A stretch of 64,000 nt of DNA from Antarcticimicrobium sp040365005 (GCF_040365005.1 NZ_BAABWV010000006.1:62001-126000); one strand, 5' to 3'. Shown: positions 46,215-55,574, counted from the first letter of the stretch. Notes: generated from the letters alone by a model not told the origin. Translations and numbers: made by a program.

Positions 46215-46243
46215 TTGTACAAAACGGCCCCGAACTTCCCCGA
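46215..46243 (+). repeat. Intergenic element TTGTAC-N17-CCCC, copy C
   Basis: TTGTAC at 46215-46220, 17 bases, CCCC at 46238-46241, then GA. The spacer ends CGAACTT. It is exactly 63 bases (about six helical turns) after copy A in the same orientation. Function unknown. Confidence 0.6.
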
Positions 46244-46327
46244 TCCGGGCGCCATACGGCCCAGCTAGAGACCGGGTTTCCTCATATTTTTCAGCGCGTT
46301 AACCCAAGTGAACGCGGCGCGCGGTCC

Positions 46328-46804
46328 TCAGCAACCGCCGCCGGCGCAGAGCTGGTCCTTGACCTGCGGGCCGGCCTTGCCGAAATCCATCTGCCCGGTA
46401 TAGCGCGCCTTCAGCGTCGCCATCACCTTGCCCATGTCGCGGATCGAACTGGCCCCGGTCTCCGATACCGCCTCGCGCACCGCCTTCTCGACCTCGTCGT
46501 CGCTCAGCTGGCGAGGCAGGAATTCCTCGATCACCGCGATCTCCTGGCGCTCGCGCTCGGCCAGGTCCAGCCGCCCGCCCTCTTCGTAGGCGCGCGCGCT
46601 CTCCTGCCGCTGCTTGGTCATTTTCCCAAGGATCGCAAGCACTTCGGCGTCGCTCACGCCGCCGTCATCCTCGCCGCTGCCACGCGCGGCGATATCCCGG
46701 TCCTTGATCGCGGCGTTGATCAGGCGCAGCGTCGACAATCGCGCGACCGCCTTTTCCTTCATCGCCTGTTTCAGGGCCGTGTTGACCCGAGTACGCATAT
46801 CCAT
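46328..46804 (-). CDS. GatB/YqeY domain protein
   Basis: About 158 residues, matching the YqeY family: MRTRVNTALKQAMKEKAVARLSTLRLINAAIKDRDIAARG, KMTKQRQESARAYEEGGR, EEFLPRQLSDDEVE and the final GKVMATLKARYTGQMDFGKAG. The domain is tRNA-binding in amidotransferases; the free protein's role is unclear. ATG 46804 or 46798 possible. Divergent from carA, a conserved pairing. Confidence 0.92.
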   Translation of the reverse strand: MDMRTRVNTALKQAMKEKAVARLSTLRLINAAIKDRDIAARGSGEDDGGVSDAEVLAILGKMTKQRQESARAYEEGGRLDLAERERQEIAVIEEFLPRQLSDDEVEKAVREAVSETGASSIRDMGKVMATLKARYTGQMDFGKAGPQVKDQLCAGGGC

Positions 46805-46925
46805 TCGTTTCGCCCATCCCCATGGAATCGAACTCTCGACTTTATAGGACGAAAAAGCCTGCGACAACCCGGGTGAAATCCGTTAACCCATTGATTTTTA
46901 ATAAACTCCCAAAAATTGACCGGAC

Positions 46926-46954
46926 TTGACCCCAAAGGCGGCGACCCTTACCTA
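46926..46954 (+). promoter_or_regulatory. Likely sigma-70 promoter of carA
   Basis: TTGACC (46926-46931), a 17-base spacer, and TACCTA (46949-46954) lie 33 bases before the carA ATG. The hexamers match the -35/-10 consensus at 5/6 and 4/6. Confidence 0.5.
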
Positions 46955-46986
46955 TCCTTCAATTTGACCGCAAGGAGAGTCGCGCC

Positions 46987-48153
46987 ATGGCCCAGACCAC
47001 CCAGACCAAGCCCACCGCCTGCCTGGCGCTTGCCGATGGCACGGTGTTCTACGGCACCGGGTTCGGCGCCACCGGCCAGACCGTCGCCGAACTGTGTTTC
47101 AACACCGCGATGACCGGCTACCAGGAGATCATGACCGACCCTTCCTATGCCGGCCAGATCGTCACCTTCACCTTCCCCCATATCGGCAATGTCGGCGTCA
47201 ATCCCGACGATGACGAAACCGGCGATCCGGTGGCGGACGGCATGGTGGTGAAATGGGATCCGACCGAACCCTCCAACTGGCGCAGCGCCGAGGAACTGAC
47301 CGGCTGGCTCGAACGCCGCGGCCGCATTGCCATCGGCGGCATCGACACCCGCCGGCTGACCCGCGCGATCCGGCAGCAGGGCGCGCCGCATGTGGCGCTG
47401 GCCCATGACCCCGAGGGCAACTTCGACATCGAGGCGCTGGTCGCCGCCGCCCGCGGGTTCTGCGGGCTCGAGGGGCTCGACCTGGCCAAGCAGGTGACCT
47501 GTTCCCAATCCTATCGCTGGGACGAGATGCGCTGGGCTTGGCCGGACGGCTACAGCCCGCAAAAATCACCTGAATTCAAGGTGGTGGCACTGGACTATGG
47601 CGCCAAGCGGAACATCCTGCGCTGCCTTGCCAGCTCGGGCTGCGACGTCACCGTGCTGCCCGCCACCGCCACCGCCGAAGAGGTGCTCGCGCATGAGCCC
47701 GACGGCGTGTTCCTGTCCAACGGGCCGGGTGATCCGGCGGCCACCGGGAAATACGCGGTGCCGATGATCCGCACGGTGCTGGAGCAGACCGATCTGCCGG
47801 TCTTCGGCATCTGCCTGGGCCACCAGATGCTGGCGCTGGCGCTGGGGGCCAAGACGGTCAAGATGAACCACGGCCACCACGGCGCCAACCACCCGGTCAA
47901 GGACCTGGACACCGGCAAGGTCGAGATCACCTCGATGAACCACGGCTTCGCCGTCGACGCCCAGACCCTGCCCGAGGGCGTGGTGGAAACCCACCGCTCG
48001 CTGTTCGACGGCTCCAACTGCGGCATCCGCCTGCAGGATCGCCCGGTCTGGTCGGTGCAATACCACCCCGAGGCCAGCCCCGGCCCGCAGGACAGCTTCT
48101 ACCTGTTCGAACGCTTTGCCGAGGCGATGTCCGCGCGCAAGCAACCGGCCTGA
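46987..48153 (+). CDS. carA: Carbamoyl-phosphate synthase small subunit
   Basis: The 388-residue glutaminase subunit makes ammonia for carbamoyl phosphate, used in pyrimidine and arginine synthesis. The N-terminal CPSase_sm domain (FNTAMTGYQEIMTDPSYAGQIV) is followed by a class I amidotransferase with nucleophile FGICLGHQ, NHGFAV and YHPEASPGP (His/Glu of the triad). The ATG follows AAGGAGAGTCGCGCC. carB is not adjacent. Confidence 0.97.
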   Translation: MAQTTQTKPTACLALADGTVFYGTGFGATGQTVAELCFNTAMTGYQEIMTDPSYAGQIVTFTFPHIGNVGVNPDDDETGDPVADGMVVKWDPTEPSNWRSAEELTGWLERRGRIAIGGIDTRRLTRAIRQQGAPHVALAHDPEGNFDIEALVAAARGFCGLEGLDLAKQVTCSQSYRWDEMRWAWPDGYSPQKSPEFKVVALDYGAKRNILRCLASSGCDVTVLPATATAEEVLAHEPDGVFLSNGPGDPAATGKYAVPMIRTVLEQTDLPVFGICLGHQMLALALGAKTVKMNHGHHGANHPVKDLDTGKVEITSMNHGFAVDAQTLPEGVVETHRSLFDGSNCGIRLQDRPVWSVQYHPEASPGPQDSFYLFERFAEAMSARKQPA

Positions 48154-48163
48154 TTCGGTCTGG

Positions 48164-48178
48164 TTAACCACTCGTTAA
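48164..48178. promoter_or_regulatory. CtrA-type box TTAA-N7-TTAA
   Basis: TTAACCACTCGTTAA at 48164-48178 fits the full CtrA consensus exactly. It lies 52 bases before the first possible start of the glycosyltransferase gene. In roseobacters CtrA controls motility, envelope and related traits, so CtrA control of this gene is plausible. Inferred from the motif only. Confidence 0.55.
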
Positions 48179-48230
48179 GGCTGACGTCCGACACTGCACA
48201 ACCAGTACGTGTTTTGTGTTTGGTGTGGAC

Positions 48231-50133
48231 ATGCAGCAGCTGCGCAGCGGCGGCTCGGTTACGTCTCTGGGCGCGACCCAGGTCGCGCGGCCGCTCGGGC
48301 GGATCCTTGTCGAGATGGGGGCGATCACGCCCAGGCGCCTCGTGGCGGCGCTGCACCTTCAATCCCGGTTCGACGCGCGCATCGGCGACATCCTGGTGGC
48401 CGAGGGCTGGACCAGCCGTCACAGCGTGCTGGCGGCGCTGGCACGACAAACCGACCTCCCCCTGATCGACCTGGACCACGCCCACCCCGATGCCACGCTG
48501 ATCGCCCAGATGCCGGCCCGGTTCTGGGCCGTGCACGGGGTGATTCCGTGGAAACGGGCCGAGGGGCGCACCCGGATCGTCACCGACGATCCGGCCGGCT
48601 TTGCCCGCCTGCGGAGTGTATTGTCCGCCGTGTTTGGCCCGGTGCAGCCGGTGCTGGCGGACCCCGAACAGATCCGCCACACCCTCGCTCGCGCCTGTCG
48701 GACCGAACTGGCCGAGGGCGCGAGCACCCGGGTCCCCGCGCATCTGAGCTGCCGTGGCTGGACACCCGCAAGCCGGGCCGTGATCGCACTGGCCTCGGCC
48801 ATCGGGATCATCCTGCTGACCCTGGCGCCGATGGCCAGCCTGTCGCTGGCCAGCGCCGCGGCGATGATCACTCTGGCCCTGTTCATGTCGTTGCGGCTGA
48901 CCGGGGCGCTGGCCCATTTGCTCGGGCGCGGCCTTCCGGCGACATCGCCCCCCCCATCCCCCTTCCGCGCCACCGCCGCAGCGGTCGGCCCACCCGCCGC
49001 CGCGCCTGCCCACTGTCTCGGTCATGGTCCCGCTCTATCGCGAGAGAGAGATCGCGGACGCGCTGGTACAGCGGTTGTCGCGCTTGACCTACCCCAAGGC
49101 GCTGCTCGAGGTGCTGCTGGTGCTGGAAGAGCATGACGACACCACCCGCCGGGCGCTGGCGCAGGCCGAACTGCCCGCCTGGATGCGCATCGTCGAGGTG
49201 CCCGCCCACGCCGGGCTGACCACGAAACCACGGGCGATGAACTATGCGCTGGATTTCTGCCGTGGCGCGTTGATCGGGGTCTGGGACGCCGAGGATGCGC
49301 CGCAGCCGGACCAGATCGAACGCGTCGTCGCCCGCTTCGCCGAGGTGCCGCCGGAGGTCGCCTGCATCCAGGGCATCCTCGATTTCTACAATCCGCGCAC
49401 CAACTGGCGCGCGCGCTGTTTCACCATCGAATACGCTGGCTGGTTCCGGGTGATCCTGCCCGGCCTTGCCCGGCTGGGGCTGGTGGTGCCGCTGGGCGGC
49501 ACGACGCATTTCTTTCGCCGCCGCGCGCTCGAGGAGCTGGGCGGATGGGATGCCCATAACGTCACCGAGGATGCCGACCTGGGCGTGCGCCTTTATCGTG
49601 GCGGATATCGCACCGAAATGCTCGACACCGTCACCTTTGAAGAGGCCACCTTTCGCCCCTGGCCCTGGGTCCGGCAAAGATCGCGCTGGCTCAAGGGGTT
49701 CATGGTCACCTACCTGGTGCACATGCGCAGCCCCCGCCGGCTGTGGGCCGATCTCGGGGCGGGTCGGTTCCTGGGGATCCAAGCCTTCTTTCTCGGCACC
49801 TTGGGGCAATTCCTGTTGGCACCGTTGATCTGGTCGTTCTGGATGCTGGCGCTGGGTCTGCCGCATCCGATCGGGCCACTGGTGCCCCATTCGGTGCTGA
49901 GCGCGGGGATCACCCTGTCGGTCTCGGCCGAGATGCTGTCCATGGGGATCGGCATGGCCGCCGTGGCCCGCCCCGAACGGCGCTTCCTGCTGGGTTGGGT
50001 GCCGACTCTGGCCGCCTATTACCTGCTGGGCATCATCGCCATCTACAAGGCGATGTACGAGCTGTTTCTCAAGCCATTCTACTGGGACAAGACCCGCCAC
50101 GGCCGGGCCCGGCCCGACGACCCCACCGCGTGA
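48231..50133 (+). pseudogene. Family 2 glycosyltransferase with N-terminal MshEN-like domain, frameshifted
   Basis: The first frame (start ATG 48231 or GTG 48216) encodes a type-II-secretion-like N-terminal domain (RPLGRILVEMGAITPRRLVAAL...LLARQTDLPLIDL-like) and two hydrophobic helices. Near 48948-48962 it slips out of register, and the second frame continues LPTVSVMVPLYREREIADAL with the GT2 core (WDAEDAPQPDQIE, GGTTHFFRR, EDADLGVR, QRSRWLKG) and C-terminal helices to 50133. The shift coincides with a run of eight C (48948-48955); removing one C restores a single ~630-residue frame. It could be a true mutation, phase variation, or a sequencing error. Confidence 0.8.
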
Positions 50134-50162
50134 CCGGGTCCATCGCGTGACCGGGCCGGCGG

Positions 50163-50816
50163 TCAGCGGCCCCTTTCGCGCGCATCGGCGTCCTGTTTCA
50201 GACGGGTCATGAAGGCAACCGAGATATGCTCCCTCAGCGCCTTGTCCGCCGCCGCCTCGTCACGGGCCGCGATCGCCGCGACGATGCCGGCATGTTCGTT
50301 CTGCGCGATCTCGCCGCGTCCCTCGGCAGCCAGCGAGGTGGTCGCCATCAGCGCCATGGTCCGATGCACCAGGTCAAGCTGCTGCACCAGGTAGCGATTG
50401 TGCGAGGCCAGGTGGATCTGCTTGTGAAACCGCCGGTTGGCACGCGCCAGCGCCACCGGGTCGCCGACCAGCGCATCGTCATCCTTGACCATCTCGCGCA
50501 GCACGCGAATCTCTTCCTCGGTGGCATGACGCGCCGCCAGCCCCGCCGCCAGCCCCTCCAGTTCGCGCCGGACCACGTAAAGCTCGGCCATCTGGTTGTG
50601 ATCCAGAGACGCGACGATCAGCGACCGCCCGTCCCGTTCCAGCAGCGATTGCGTCTCCAGCCGCTGCAACGCCTCGCGGATCGGCGTGCGCGACATGCCG
50701 AACCGTTCGGCCAGCTCACTCTCGACCAACCGGTCGCCGGGCCGGTAGACGCCGATGTCGATCGCCTCCAGGATCAGGGAATAGGCGTCTTTGGTTGGGG
50801 GTTTTGGCTGGCTCAT
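50163..50816 (-). CDS. GntR-family transcriptional regulator (FCD type)
   Basis: About 217 residues. A winged HTH (LILEAIDIGVYRPGDRLVESELAERFGMSRTPIREALQRLE) is followed by an all-helical FCD effector domain with metal/ligand His residues (NRRFHKQIHLASHN, NEHAGIVAAIAARDEAAADKALREHI). The family controls catabolic operons. The ATG follows AAGGAG at 11 bases. Divergent from the HAD gene. Confidence 0.92.
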   Translation of the reverse strand: MSQPKPPTKDAYSLILEAIDIGVYRPGDRLVESELAERFGMSRTPIREALQRLETQSLLERDGRSLIVASLDHNQMAELYVVRRELEGLAAGLAARHATEEEIRVLREMVKDDDALVGDPVALARANRRFHKQIHLASHNRYLVQQLDLVHRTMALMATTSLAAEGRGEIAQNEHAGIVAAIAARDEAAADKALREHISVAFMTRLKQDADARERGR

Positions 50817-50918
50817 GCGGCAATCGCTCTCCTTGCGGTGGTAGATGCATACAGTCCCGGTGTCCTCCGGATCAAGCACGCCATTGTCACAGCCCGGCGC
50901 CGGGACTACATCGGGGGG

Positions 50919-51563
50919 ATGGTCAAACACGCCTTCAGCCACGTGTCGCACTGGGTCTTTGACCTGGACAACACGCTATACCCGCCCCACGCCCGCCTGT
51001 TCGACCAGATCGAGGTGCGCATGACCCGCTTCGTGATGGAGGCGCTGAACGTCACCCGCCCCGAGGCCGACCGGCTGCGCAAGGTCTATTGGGCGCAATA
51101 CGGCACCACGCTGGCCGGGCTGATGCGGGTGCATGGGGTCGATCCTGCCCCCTACCTGACCGAGGTGCACGACATCTCGCTCGATCACCTCGACCGCGAC
51201 ACCGAACTGGCCGCGCATATCGCCGACCTGCCGGGGCGGCGCATCGTCTATACCAACGGGTCCGCCCCCTATGCCGAGCGGGTGCTCGAGGCGCGCGGGC
51301 TGGCCGGGCTGTTCGACGCGGTCTACGGCGTCGAACACGCCGGGTTCCTTCCCAAGCCCGAGCGCGCCGCCTTCGAGGCGGTGTTCACCCGCGACGGGGT
51401 CAATACTGCCCGCGCCGCGATGTTCGAGGACGATCCGCGCAACCTTGCCGCGCCACACCAGATGGGGATGCGCACGGTGCACGTGGCCCCCGACCGGCAC
51501 GAGGCGGATCACATCCACCATCACACCGACGATCTGACAGCCTTCCTGTCTCAACTGGTCTGA
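50919..51563 (+). CDS. HAD-family pyrimidine 5'-nucleotidase
   Basis: The 214-residue haloacid-dehalogenase hydrolase has motif I WVFDLDNTLY, motif II YTNGSA, the Lys in FLPKPERAAF and motif IV FEDDPRN. It resembles SDT1/YjjG-type nucleotidases (pyrimidine 5'-nucleotidase TIGR type) in alphaproteobacteria. The ATG at 50919 follows GGGGGG. A longer frame upstream is the reverse of the GntR gene. Confidence 0.92.
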   Translation: MVKHAFSHVSHWVFDLDNTLYPPHARLFDQIEVRMTRFVMEALNVTRPEADRLRKVYWAQYGTTLAGLMRVHGVDPAPYLTEVHDISLDHLDRDTELAAHIADLPGRRIVYTNGSAPYAERVLEARGLAGLFDAVYGVEHAGFLPKPERAAFEAVFTRDGVNTARAAMFEDDPRNLAAPHQMGMRTVHVAPDRHEADHIHHHTDDLTAFLSQLV

Positions 51564-51672
51564 GATTCCGCCCGAAACCGGCGATTCCCCGCGTTGCGTC
51601 AATTCGCGCGTTTCTTTTGCGGCAGCATTTCATACCTAAGCAGTTCGGAACTCCACAATCGAAAGGCTGACC

Positions 51673-51870
51673 ATGTCTTCTGCGCCCGACCACCACGGCT
51701 CCAACCAACCCAGCAACAAGACGGCCGCTTGGCTGCTCGTCGCCGTTGTCCTCTTTCTCGCGCTCTGGGCCACCTCGGTGGCGCTGTTCGGCGTGCCCGG
51801 CCTCTACCTCCCCGCGCTGGCGCTGGTGCCGGTGGTCTGGGCGGTGCTGATCCTGGTCTCGCGGGGCTAG
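51673..51870 (+). CDS. Small membrane protein of unknown function
   Basis: The 65-residue protein has a polar N-terminus and two hydrophobic helices (AWLLVAVVLFLALWATSVALF, LPALALVPVVWAVLILVS). The ATG follows GAAAGGCTGACC. It is 110 bases after the HAD gene and 81 bases before the hydroxylase. No family is recognised. Confidence 0.65.
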   Translation: MSSAPDHHGSNQPSNKTAAWLLVAVVLFLALWATSVALFGVPGLYLPALALVPVVWAVLILVSRG

Positions 51871-51950
51871 CCACGCCCCGGCGGCAGGATGTCGTCTGGT
51901 CTCTGCCCCACCGGCGCACTAGGTAAGGGAGCAAAGGCTGGAGGCATGCC

Positions 51951-53147
51951 ATGAGCGACACCTGCGACATCCTGATTTCCGGCGGCGGCATCGCCGGGCT
52001 GACCGCGGCGGCGGCCTTTGCCCACGCCGGCTTCGACGTGATCTGCGTCGACCCCGCCCCGCCGGTGACCGAGCGCGACGCGCAGGGCTCCGACCTGCGC
52101 ACCACCGCGATCCTGCAACCGGGTCAGGCGCTGATGGCGCGCTGCGGGCTGTGGGATCGGCTGGCCGACGAGGCCGCGCCGCTGCAGATCATGCGCATCG
52201 TCGATGCCGGCGGCGAACAGCCCGAGCCGCGCGTGGTGCGCGATTTCCGTGCCGCCGACATCTCGGACCAGCCGTTCGGCTGGAACCTGCCCAACTGGCT
52301 GCTGCGGCGTGAACTGGTGGCGCATCTGGCCACCCTGTCCAACGTCGATTTCCGCCCCGGCATGGGCACCACCACGCTGTTCACCCGCACCGCCGAGGCC
52401 CGCGTCGGCCTGTCCGACGGCGCCCGCGTCACCGCCCGGCTGGTGCTGGCCTGCGACGGGCGCGCCTCGCCCATGCGCGAGGCCGCCGGCATCCCCGTGC
52501 ACACCACGCGCTACGGGCAAAAGGCGCTGGCCTTCGCCGCCACCCACCCCACCCCGCATGACAATGTCTCGACCGAGATCCACCGCTCCGGCGGGCCGTT
52601 CACGCTGGTGCCGCTGCCCGATTACAAGGGCAGCCCCTCTTCCGCCGTGGTCTGGATGGAGCGTGGCCCGCGCGCGATGGAACTGATGCAGATGGAGGAA
52701 GAGGCGTTCAACGCGGCGATGACCGAACGCTCCTGCGGCCTTTACGGCCCGCTGACGCTGGCCTCGCGCCGCACCGTCTGGCCGATCATCAGCCAGCGCG
52801 CCGAGCGGATGGCAGGCGAACGGCTGGCCCTGATGGCCGAGGCCGCCCACGTGGTGCCGCCGATCGGCGCGCAGGGGCTGAACATGTCGCTGGGCGATCT
52901 GCGCGCGCTGCTGGAGCTGGCCGAGGCCCGGCCCGAGGGACTGGGCGATGCGCAGATGCTGGAGGCCTATCACAAGGCCCGCCACTCCGAGGTAACGGTG
53001 CGGGTGACCGGCATCGACATGCTCAACCGCGCCTCGATGATGGGGGCGCAGCCCCTGCGCGACCTGCGCGCGGCGGGGCTCAGCGCGCTTTATTCCATGG
53101 CACCGGTGCGCAAGACCCTGATGCAGATGGGCCTCGGGGTGCGCTGA
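51951..53147 (+). CDS. UbiH/UbiF/VisC-family FAD-dependent hydroxylase
   Basis: The 398-residue flavoprotein monooxygenase has the dinucleotide fold ISGGGIAGLTAAAAF, the second motif LVLACDGRASPMREAAG, and GAQGLNMSLGDLRALLEL, matching ubiquinone-ring hydroxylases. The GDAAH-type motif reads MAEAAHVVPPIGAQGLN here. It probably adds a ring hydroxyl in ubiquinone synthesis; which position cannot be read. The ATG follows GGAGGCATGCC. Confidence 0.92.
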   Translation: MSDTCDILISGGGIAGLTAAAAFAHAGFDVICVDPAPPVTERDAQGSDLRTTAILQPGQALMARCGLWDRLADEAAPLQIMRIVDAGGEQPEPRVVRDFRAADISDQPFGWNLPNWLLRRELVAHLATLSNVDFRPGMGTTTLFTRTAEARVGLSDGARVTARLVLACDGRASPMREAAGIPVHTTRYGQKALAFAATHPTPHDNVSTEIHRSGGPFTLVPLPDYKGSPSSAVVWMERGPRAMELMQMEEEAFNAAMTERSCGLYGPLTLASRRTVWPIISQRAERMAGERLALMAEAAHVVPPIGAQGLNMSLGDLRALLELAEARPEGLGDAQMLEAYHKARHSEVTVRVTGIDMLNRASMMGAQPLRDLRAAGLSALYSMAPVRKTLMQMGLGVR

Positions 53148-53189
53148 CCCCCGCCCGCGATTGCGCCACTGCACCCGACCGCAGATCGC

Positions 53190-53275
53190 TGTCATCCCGG
53201 ACCCCGATCCGGGATATCATGCCCCAAAGCGCCCGGACACTCACCCGAAGGCCCCGGGTCAAGCCCGGGGTGACA
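53190..53275. repeat. REP-like palindromic element, copy 1
   Basis: GTCATCCCGGACCCCGATCC begins an element with two hairpins (CCCGG...CCGGG and CCCCGGG...CCCGGGG). It ends GGGGTGACA, so the outer ends (GTCATCCCGG/CCGGGGTGAC) also pair. The same design recurs at 53340-53424. Such elements are dispersed in alphaproteobacteria. Confidence 0.8.
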
Positions 53276-53339
53276 GAAACCGCTGGGCCAGCGCCGCGCG
53301 GGTCAGTCCTTTACCCTGCCACATCGGCCCCACACGCCC

Positions 53340-53424
53340 TGTCATCCCGGACCCCGATCCGGGATCCCGTGACAAAAGCGCCCGGACGCCCAACCAAAGA
53401 CCCCCGGGTCAAGCCCGGGGTGAC
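53340..53424. repeat. REP-like palindromic element, copy 2
   Basis: Same arrangement as copy 1, with the same first 24 bases, a GCGCCCGGAC block and the end CCCGGGTCAAGCCCGGGGTGAC. It is in direct orientation, 150 bases after copy 1, between the hydroxylase and the convergent aminotransferase gene. It may also end transcription. Confidence 0.8.
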
Positions 53425-53459
53425 GGGTTCAGCGCGACGGGTGCGGCGCGACAGGCGCC

Positions 53460-54584
53460 TTACAGCACCTGGTCGATCACCGCCTTCAGACGCGCCACAG
53501 TGGCGGGCACGTCATACAGCTTGTCCAGCCCGAACAGCCCCAGCCGGAAGGTCCTAAAATCTTCGGGCTCGTCGCATTGCAGCGGCACGCCGGCGGCGAT
53601 CTGCATCCCCAGCGCGGCGAATGCCTTGCCGGTCTGGATCTCCGGATCATCGGTATAGCTGACCACGACGCCGGGCGCGCCGAACCCCTCGGCGGCGACC
53701 GAAACGACGCCCTTGTCCTTCAACAGGGCGCGCACCGCGCCTCCCAACTCCCACTGCGCCGCGCAAAGCTTGTCGAACCCATAGGCGCGCGTTTCGGCCA
53801 TGGTGTCACGAAAGGCACGCAGTGCATCGGTGGGCATGGTGGCGTGATAGGCATGGCCGCCATTTTCATAGGCCTGCATGATCTGCCGCCATTTCTTCAG
53901 GTCCAGCGCGAAACTGTCGCTCTCGGTTTCGGCCAGCCGCGCCTCGGCGCGCTCCGACAGCATTACCAGCCCGGCCGAGGGCGAGGCGCTCCACCCCTTC
54001 TGCGGCGCCGAGATAAGAACATCGACGCCGGTCTTGCCCATGTCGACCCAGGCGCAGCCGCTGGCGATGCAATCGAGCACCATCAGCGCGCCGACCTCAT
54101 GCGCCGCCGCGGCCAGCGCGGTGACGTAATCGTCAGGCAGGATCACCCCGGCGGCGGTCTCGACGTGCGGGGCAAAGACGATGCCCGGTTTCTGATCGCG
54201 GATCGCCGCGACCACCTCGTCGATCGGGGCGGGCGCAAAGGGCGCGGGCTGGGCGTTGCCGGTCTGGCGCGCCTTCATCACCGTGGCCGTGGCGGTCAGC
54301 CCGCCGGTCTCGATGATCTGGCTCCAGCGATAAGAGAACCAGCCGTTGCGCACCACCAGCGCGTCGGTCCCGCGCGCGAACTGGCGCGCCACCGCCTCCA
54401 TCGCATAGGTGCCGCCGCCGGGCACCAGCGTCACGCCCTGCGCGCCATACACCTCGCGCAGCATCTCCGAGATGTCACGCATCACCTGCTGGAAGGTGGC
54501 GGACATGTGGTTGAGCGAGCGGTCGGTGAACACGACCGAGAATTCCTCGAGCCCCTGGGGGTCGACTATATCGAGCAGCGCCAT
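53460..54584 (-). CDS. Class V PLP-dependent aminotransferase
   Basis: About 374 residues. Fold-type I PLP enzyme with PGGGTYAMEAVARQF phosphate-binding start, cofactor Asp in VLDCIASGCAWVDMG and PLP Lys in ISAPQKGWSASPSAG. It is related to alanine/serine-glyoxylate aminotransferases (AGXT-like). The substrate is not certain. The ATG at 54584 follows AAAAGGAGACTGCAC. Two Lrp genes lie upstream on the same strand. Confidence 0.88.
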   Translation of the reverse strand: MALLDIVDPQGLEEFSVVFTDRSLNHMSATFQQVMRDISEMLREVYGAQGVTLVPGGGTYAMEAVARQFARGTDALVVRNGWFSYRWSQIIETGGLTATATVMKARQTGNAQPAPFAPAPIDEVVAAIRDQKPGIVFAPHVETAAGVILPDDYVTALAAAAHEVGALMVLDCIASGCAWVDMGKTGVDVLISAPQKGWSASPSAGLVMLSERAEARLAETESDSFALDLKKWRQIMQAYENGGHAYHATMPTDALRAFRDTMAETRAYGFDKLCAAQWELGGAVRALLKDKGVVSVAAEGFGAPGVVVSYTDDPEIQTGKAFAALGMQIAAGVPLQCDEPEDFRTFRLGLFGLDKLYDVPATVARLKAVIDQVL

Positions 54585-54650
54585 GTGCAGTCTCCTTTTT
54601 CCAATGCTGATAGCGCGCCGGCATCGTTTCGGCAAAGGCAAAGCGGCCGC

Positions 54651-55109
54651 TCAGCCCAGCGGGCCGGGCCGCCGCTCCTCGCTCAGCACCACGTTGGCCT
54701 CGACCTCGCCCGCGCCGGGCAGGGTCATGAGCCGCCGCCGCAGCACCCGTTCGAAATCCGACAGGTCGCGCGCCACCACCCGCAACCGGTAATCATAGCG
54801 GCCCAGCACGTGCTGCACCGTTTGCACCTCGGGGATGGCGGTGACCGCGCGCTCGAAATCCTCCAGGCTCGCCCGCCCCTTGGCCAGGAGCTTGACGCCG
54901 AGGAACACGGTCACGCCGAACCCCAGCGCCTCCTTGTCGAGGTCCAGCCGCCGACCCTTGATCACCCCCGCCTCGGTCAGCCGTTTCACCCGCCGCCAGG
55001 CGACCGACTGGCTGACCCCCACCTGCCGGCCCAGTTCGGCGGCGGTCAGTGTCGCGTCACCCTGCAGCGCGCGCAGCACCGCGCGGTCGGTGTCATCCAG
55101 GTCGATCAT
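54651..55109 (-). CDS. Lrp/AsnC-family transcriptional regulator (second of pair)
   Basis: The 152-residue protein has an N-terminal HTH (LDDTDRAVLRALQGDATLTAAELGRQVGVSQSVAWRRVKRLTEAGVI) and a RAM/AsnC effector domain (VQTVQHVLGRYDYRLRVVARDLSDFE). It overlaps the first Lrp gene by ATGA. Its neighbour is the class V aminotransferase. Confidence 0.93.
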   Translation of the reverse strand: MIDLDDTDRAVLRALQGDATLTAAELGRQVGVSQSVAWRRVKRLTEAGVIKGRRLDLDKEALGFGVTVFLGVKLLAKGRASLEDFERAVTAIPEVQTVQHVLGRYDYRLRVVARDLSDFERVLRRRLMTLPGAGEVEANVVLSEERRPGPLG

Positions 55110-55561
55110 AGCGGCAGGGTCTCCACGTCCTTGATCGTGGTGACATGCATCAGCGCCTCGACATCCACGATATGCGGCAGGATCAGGATGCGGCGGCGAT
55201 AGATCTCCTGGTAATGGCGCATGTCGCGGGCCAGCACCGTCAACCGCACATCGACCCGACCAAGAAAGGTCTGGATCTCCGAAACCTCCGGCACCTCGCG
55301 GGCGACGGCGATGAACTCGTCAAAGGCGCGCGACTCGGTCTTGTCGAGGCTGACCCGCAGCGACACCTCCACCGCATAGCCCAGCGCGCGCCAGTCAATC
55401 ACCGCGCGCTGCCCCTTGAGCACGCCCAGCGCCTCCAGCCGTTCCAGCCGCTTGTAGGCCTTGCTCGCCGCGACGCCGGAGGTGCGGGCTAGGTCGGCTA
55501 CGGATTGCGCCGGGTCGGCCTGAAGATGGCGCAACAGGCGCCTGTCGGTGTCATCGAGCAT
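55106..55561 (-). CDS. Lrp/AsnC-family transcriptional regulator (first of pair)
   Basis: The 151-residue protein starts MLDDTDRRLLRHLQADPAQS, has the HTH VADLARTSGVAASKAYKRLERLEALGVL, and a RAM domain (EVSEIQTFLGRVDVRLTVLARDMRHYQ). It is divergent from ilvC with a 132-base gap, so autoregulation and control of ilvC are both plausible. The two paralogues could form heteromers. Confidence 0.93.
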   Translation of the reverse strand: MLDDTDRRLLRHLQADPAQSVADLARTSGVAASKAYKRLERLEALGVLKGQRAVIDWRALGYAVEVSLRVSLDKTESRAFDEFIAVAREVPEVSEIQTFLGRVDVRLTVLARDMRHYQEIYRRRILILPHIVDVEALMHVTTIKDVETLPL

Positions 55562-55574
55562 GAATTTTCCGAAA

